Shown piece after piece: positions 62,840 to 64,000 of a DNA stretch of 64,000 bases. Origin of the DNA: Antedon mediterranea (lineage: Eukaryota > Echinodermata > Crinoidea > Comatulida > Antedonidae); NCBI RefSeq assembly GCF_964355755.1, contig NC_092670.1:24477795-24541794 (forward strand), in the 5' to 3' direction. Position 1 is the stretch's first letter; every line of letters begins with the position of its first letter. The notes under the pieces are model-generated. The model made no database searches, had not been told where the DNA came from, and saw only the letters and a list, made by a program, of their open reading frames with translations. The position numbers and the translations under genes were made by a program.

Positions 62840-63185
62840 ATCTATAAATGCGTATCCGGATATTCACCCCCTGGACATTTACCCCCCGGAAAACTACCCC
62901 CCGGACAACCACCACCTGGACAACTACCCCCTTAGGACAACTACCCCTTTAGGACAACTACCCCCCGGACAAATACCACCCCCCGGACAACAAACCCCTT
63001 AAAACAACAACCCCCTTAGGACAACTACCCACTGGACCTGGACAATACTCCGAGGGCAAATAATCTTTTAGGACAACTACCTCTGTAGGACAACTAACCC
63101 CTGGACAACTACCACCCAGACAACTATCCCTTTAGAACAACTACCCCCGGACGGACAACTACCACCCAGACCATTCAACAACCTG
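62840..63185 (+). repeat. GGACAACTACC minisatellite, second array
   Basis: About twenty-two imperfect units beginning directly after CGTATCCGGA. Unit length varies from 12 to 17 bp. Confidence 0.85.
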
Positions 63186-63297
63186 ACTCTGCAACAGTGT
63201 ATAATAGGAATTAATAACTATATTTTAATTCGTTACTTTGACGAATTACTATTCATTATTGTAAACAAAAGTAAAAGATTGAACATAAATATAGTCC

Positions 63298-63440
63298 TAA
63301 GGGAGGGGGTAGTTGTCCGGGGTAAGGTTGTCCGGGGGTAGTTGACCGGAGGGTAGTTGTCGAAGGGGTAGGTGTCCTAGAACCAGTTGTCCTAGTGGGT
63401 AGTTGTCCTGGGGGTAATTGCTCGGGTGGTAGTTATCCTA
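63298..63440 (-). repeat. Minisatellite in inverted orientation
   Basis: Reads GGTAGTTGTCCGGGG repeats, the reverse complement of the arrays on both sides. The strand switch is centred at about 63440 (GTTATCCTAGGTTAAC). Confidence 0.85.
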
Positions 63441-64000
63441 GGTTAACCACCCGGACAACTAACCCCCTAGAGCAACTACCACCCGGACAATTACCCTAGG
63501 ATAACTACCACCCGGGCAATTACCCCCAGGACAACTACCCACTAGGACAACTAGCACCATCCAGACAACTACCACCCGGACAACTACCCCCCTAGGGCAA
63601 ATACCACCCGGACAACTACCCCCCCCCCCCCTTAGGGCAACTACCACCCGGACAATTACCATAGGTTAACTACCACCCGGACAATTACCCCTAGGACAAC
63701 TACCCACTAGGACAACTACCACCCGGACAACTACCCCCTAGGACAACTACCACCCGGACAACTACCCGCCTAGGGCAACTACCACCCGGACAACTACCCC
63801 CCTAGGGCAACTACCACCCGGACAATTATCCCTAGGACAACTACCCACTAGGACAACTACTACACAGACAACTACCACCCGGACAACTACCCCGCTAAGG
63901 CAACTACCACCCGGACAATTACCATAGAATAACTACCACCCGGACAATTACTCCCCGGACAACTACCCACTAGGACAACTACCACCCGGACAACTACCCC
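63441..64000 (+). repeat. GGACAACTACC minisatellite, main array, open at right edge
   Basis: At least thirty-five units, with higher-order alternation of ACCACCCGGACAACT and CCCCTAGGACAACT-type motifs. It runs off the window. Confidence 0.9.

Noticed and set aside
63459-63662. Gly/Val-rich minus-strand frame
   Set aside because: Simple translation of the minisatellite; no start context or domain.

Overview
The window is animal nuclear DNA. It is AT-rich, with intron-containing genes, GT-AG splice sites, LINE fossils of several lineages, tRNA-headed SINEs, MITEs and minisatellites. I infer a marine invertebrate deuterostome, most likely an echinoderm. Reasons: the palindromic word TAGGCCTA is very frequent, the GH18 chitinases are secreted and carry a peritrophin domain, there is a relic of an LGR-type GPCR, and there is a DUF7869-type gene of the sort common in echinoderm, cnidarian and mollusc genomes. 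The species is not determined.

Layout. (1) 1-8235, minus strand: nine exons of a DUF7869-like, mobile-element-associated gene with matching splice phases, running off the left edge. Its first exon exists as three tandem copies, and a 1.2 kb DNA-transposon-like insertion sits in its second intron. (2) 8390-22400: repeat country. It holds a SINE, a 3.7 kb foldback-like element with ~430 bp inverted arms and two ~740 bp direct repeats, a ~620 bp dispersed repeat with a hammerhead-ribozyme-like core, a dead LINE, and degenerate repeats. (3) 22519-26149, plus strand: a five-exon gene of about 360 aa whose middle exon resembles a eukaryotic ParB/sulfiredoxin-like domain and whose C-terminus is acidic. 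(4) 26290-40150: a SINE, an array of palindrome-bearing tandem repeats, five LINE fragments (one split cleanly by a Harbinger-like MITE), and a decayed LGR-type GPCR pseudogene. (5) 42380-49340 and 50584-57775, minus strand: two tandem paralogous GH18 chitinase genes with the same nine-coding-exon layout, a TATA box, a noncoding first exon and a C-terminal CBM14 domain. The upstream copy (higher coordinates) has a one-base frameshift inside its catalytic motif and has lost its original splice acceptor. (6) 58000-64000: degenerate repeats, two reverse-oriented fragments of chitinase exon 3 plus its intron, and a large minisatellite built on GGACAACTACC, running off the right edge.

The likely working genes are the chitinase at 42380-48893 (secreted chitin hydrolysis or binding), the ParB-like gene (unknown role) and possibly the DUF7869-like gene. 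Most other sequence is mobile-element debris. All gene models were read by eye from splice signals and phase agreement; no alignment or search was run.
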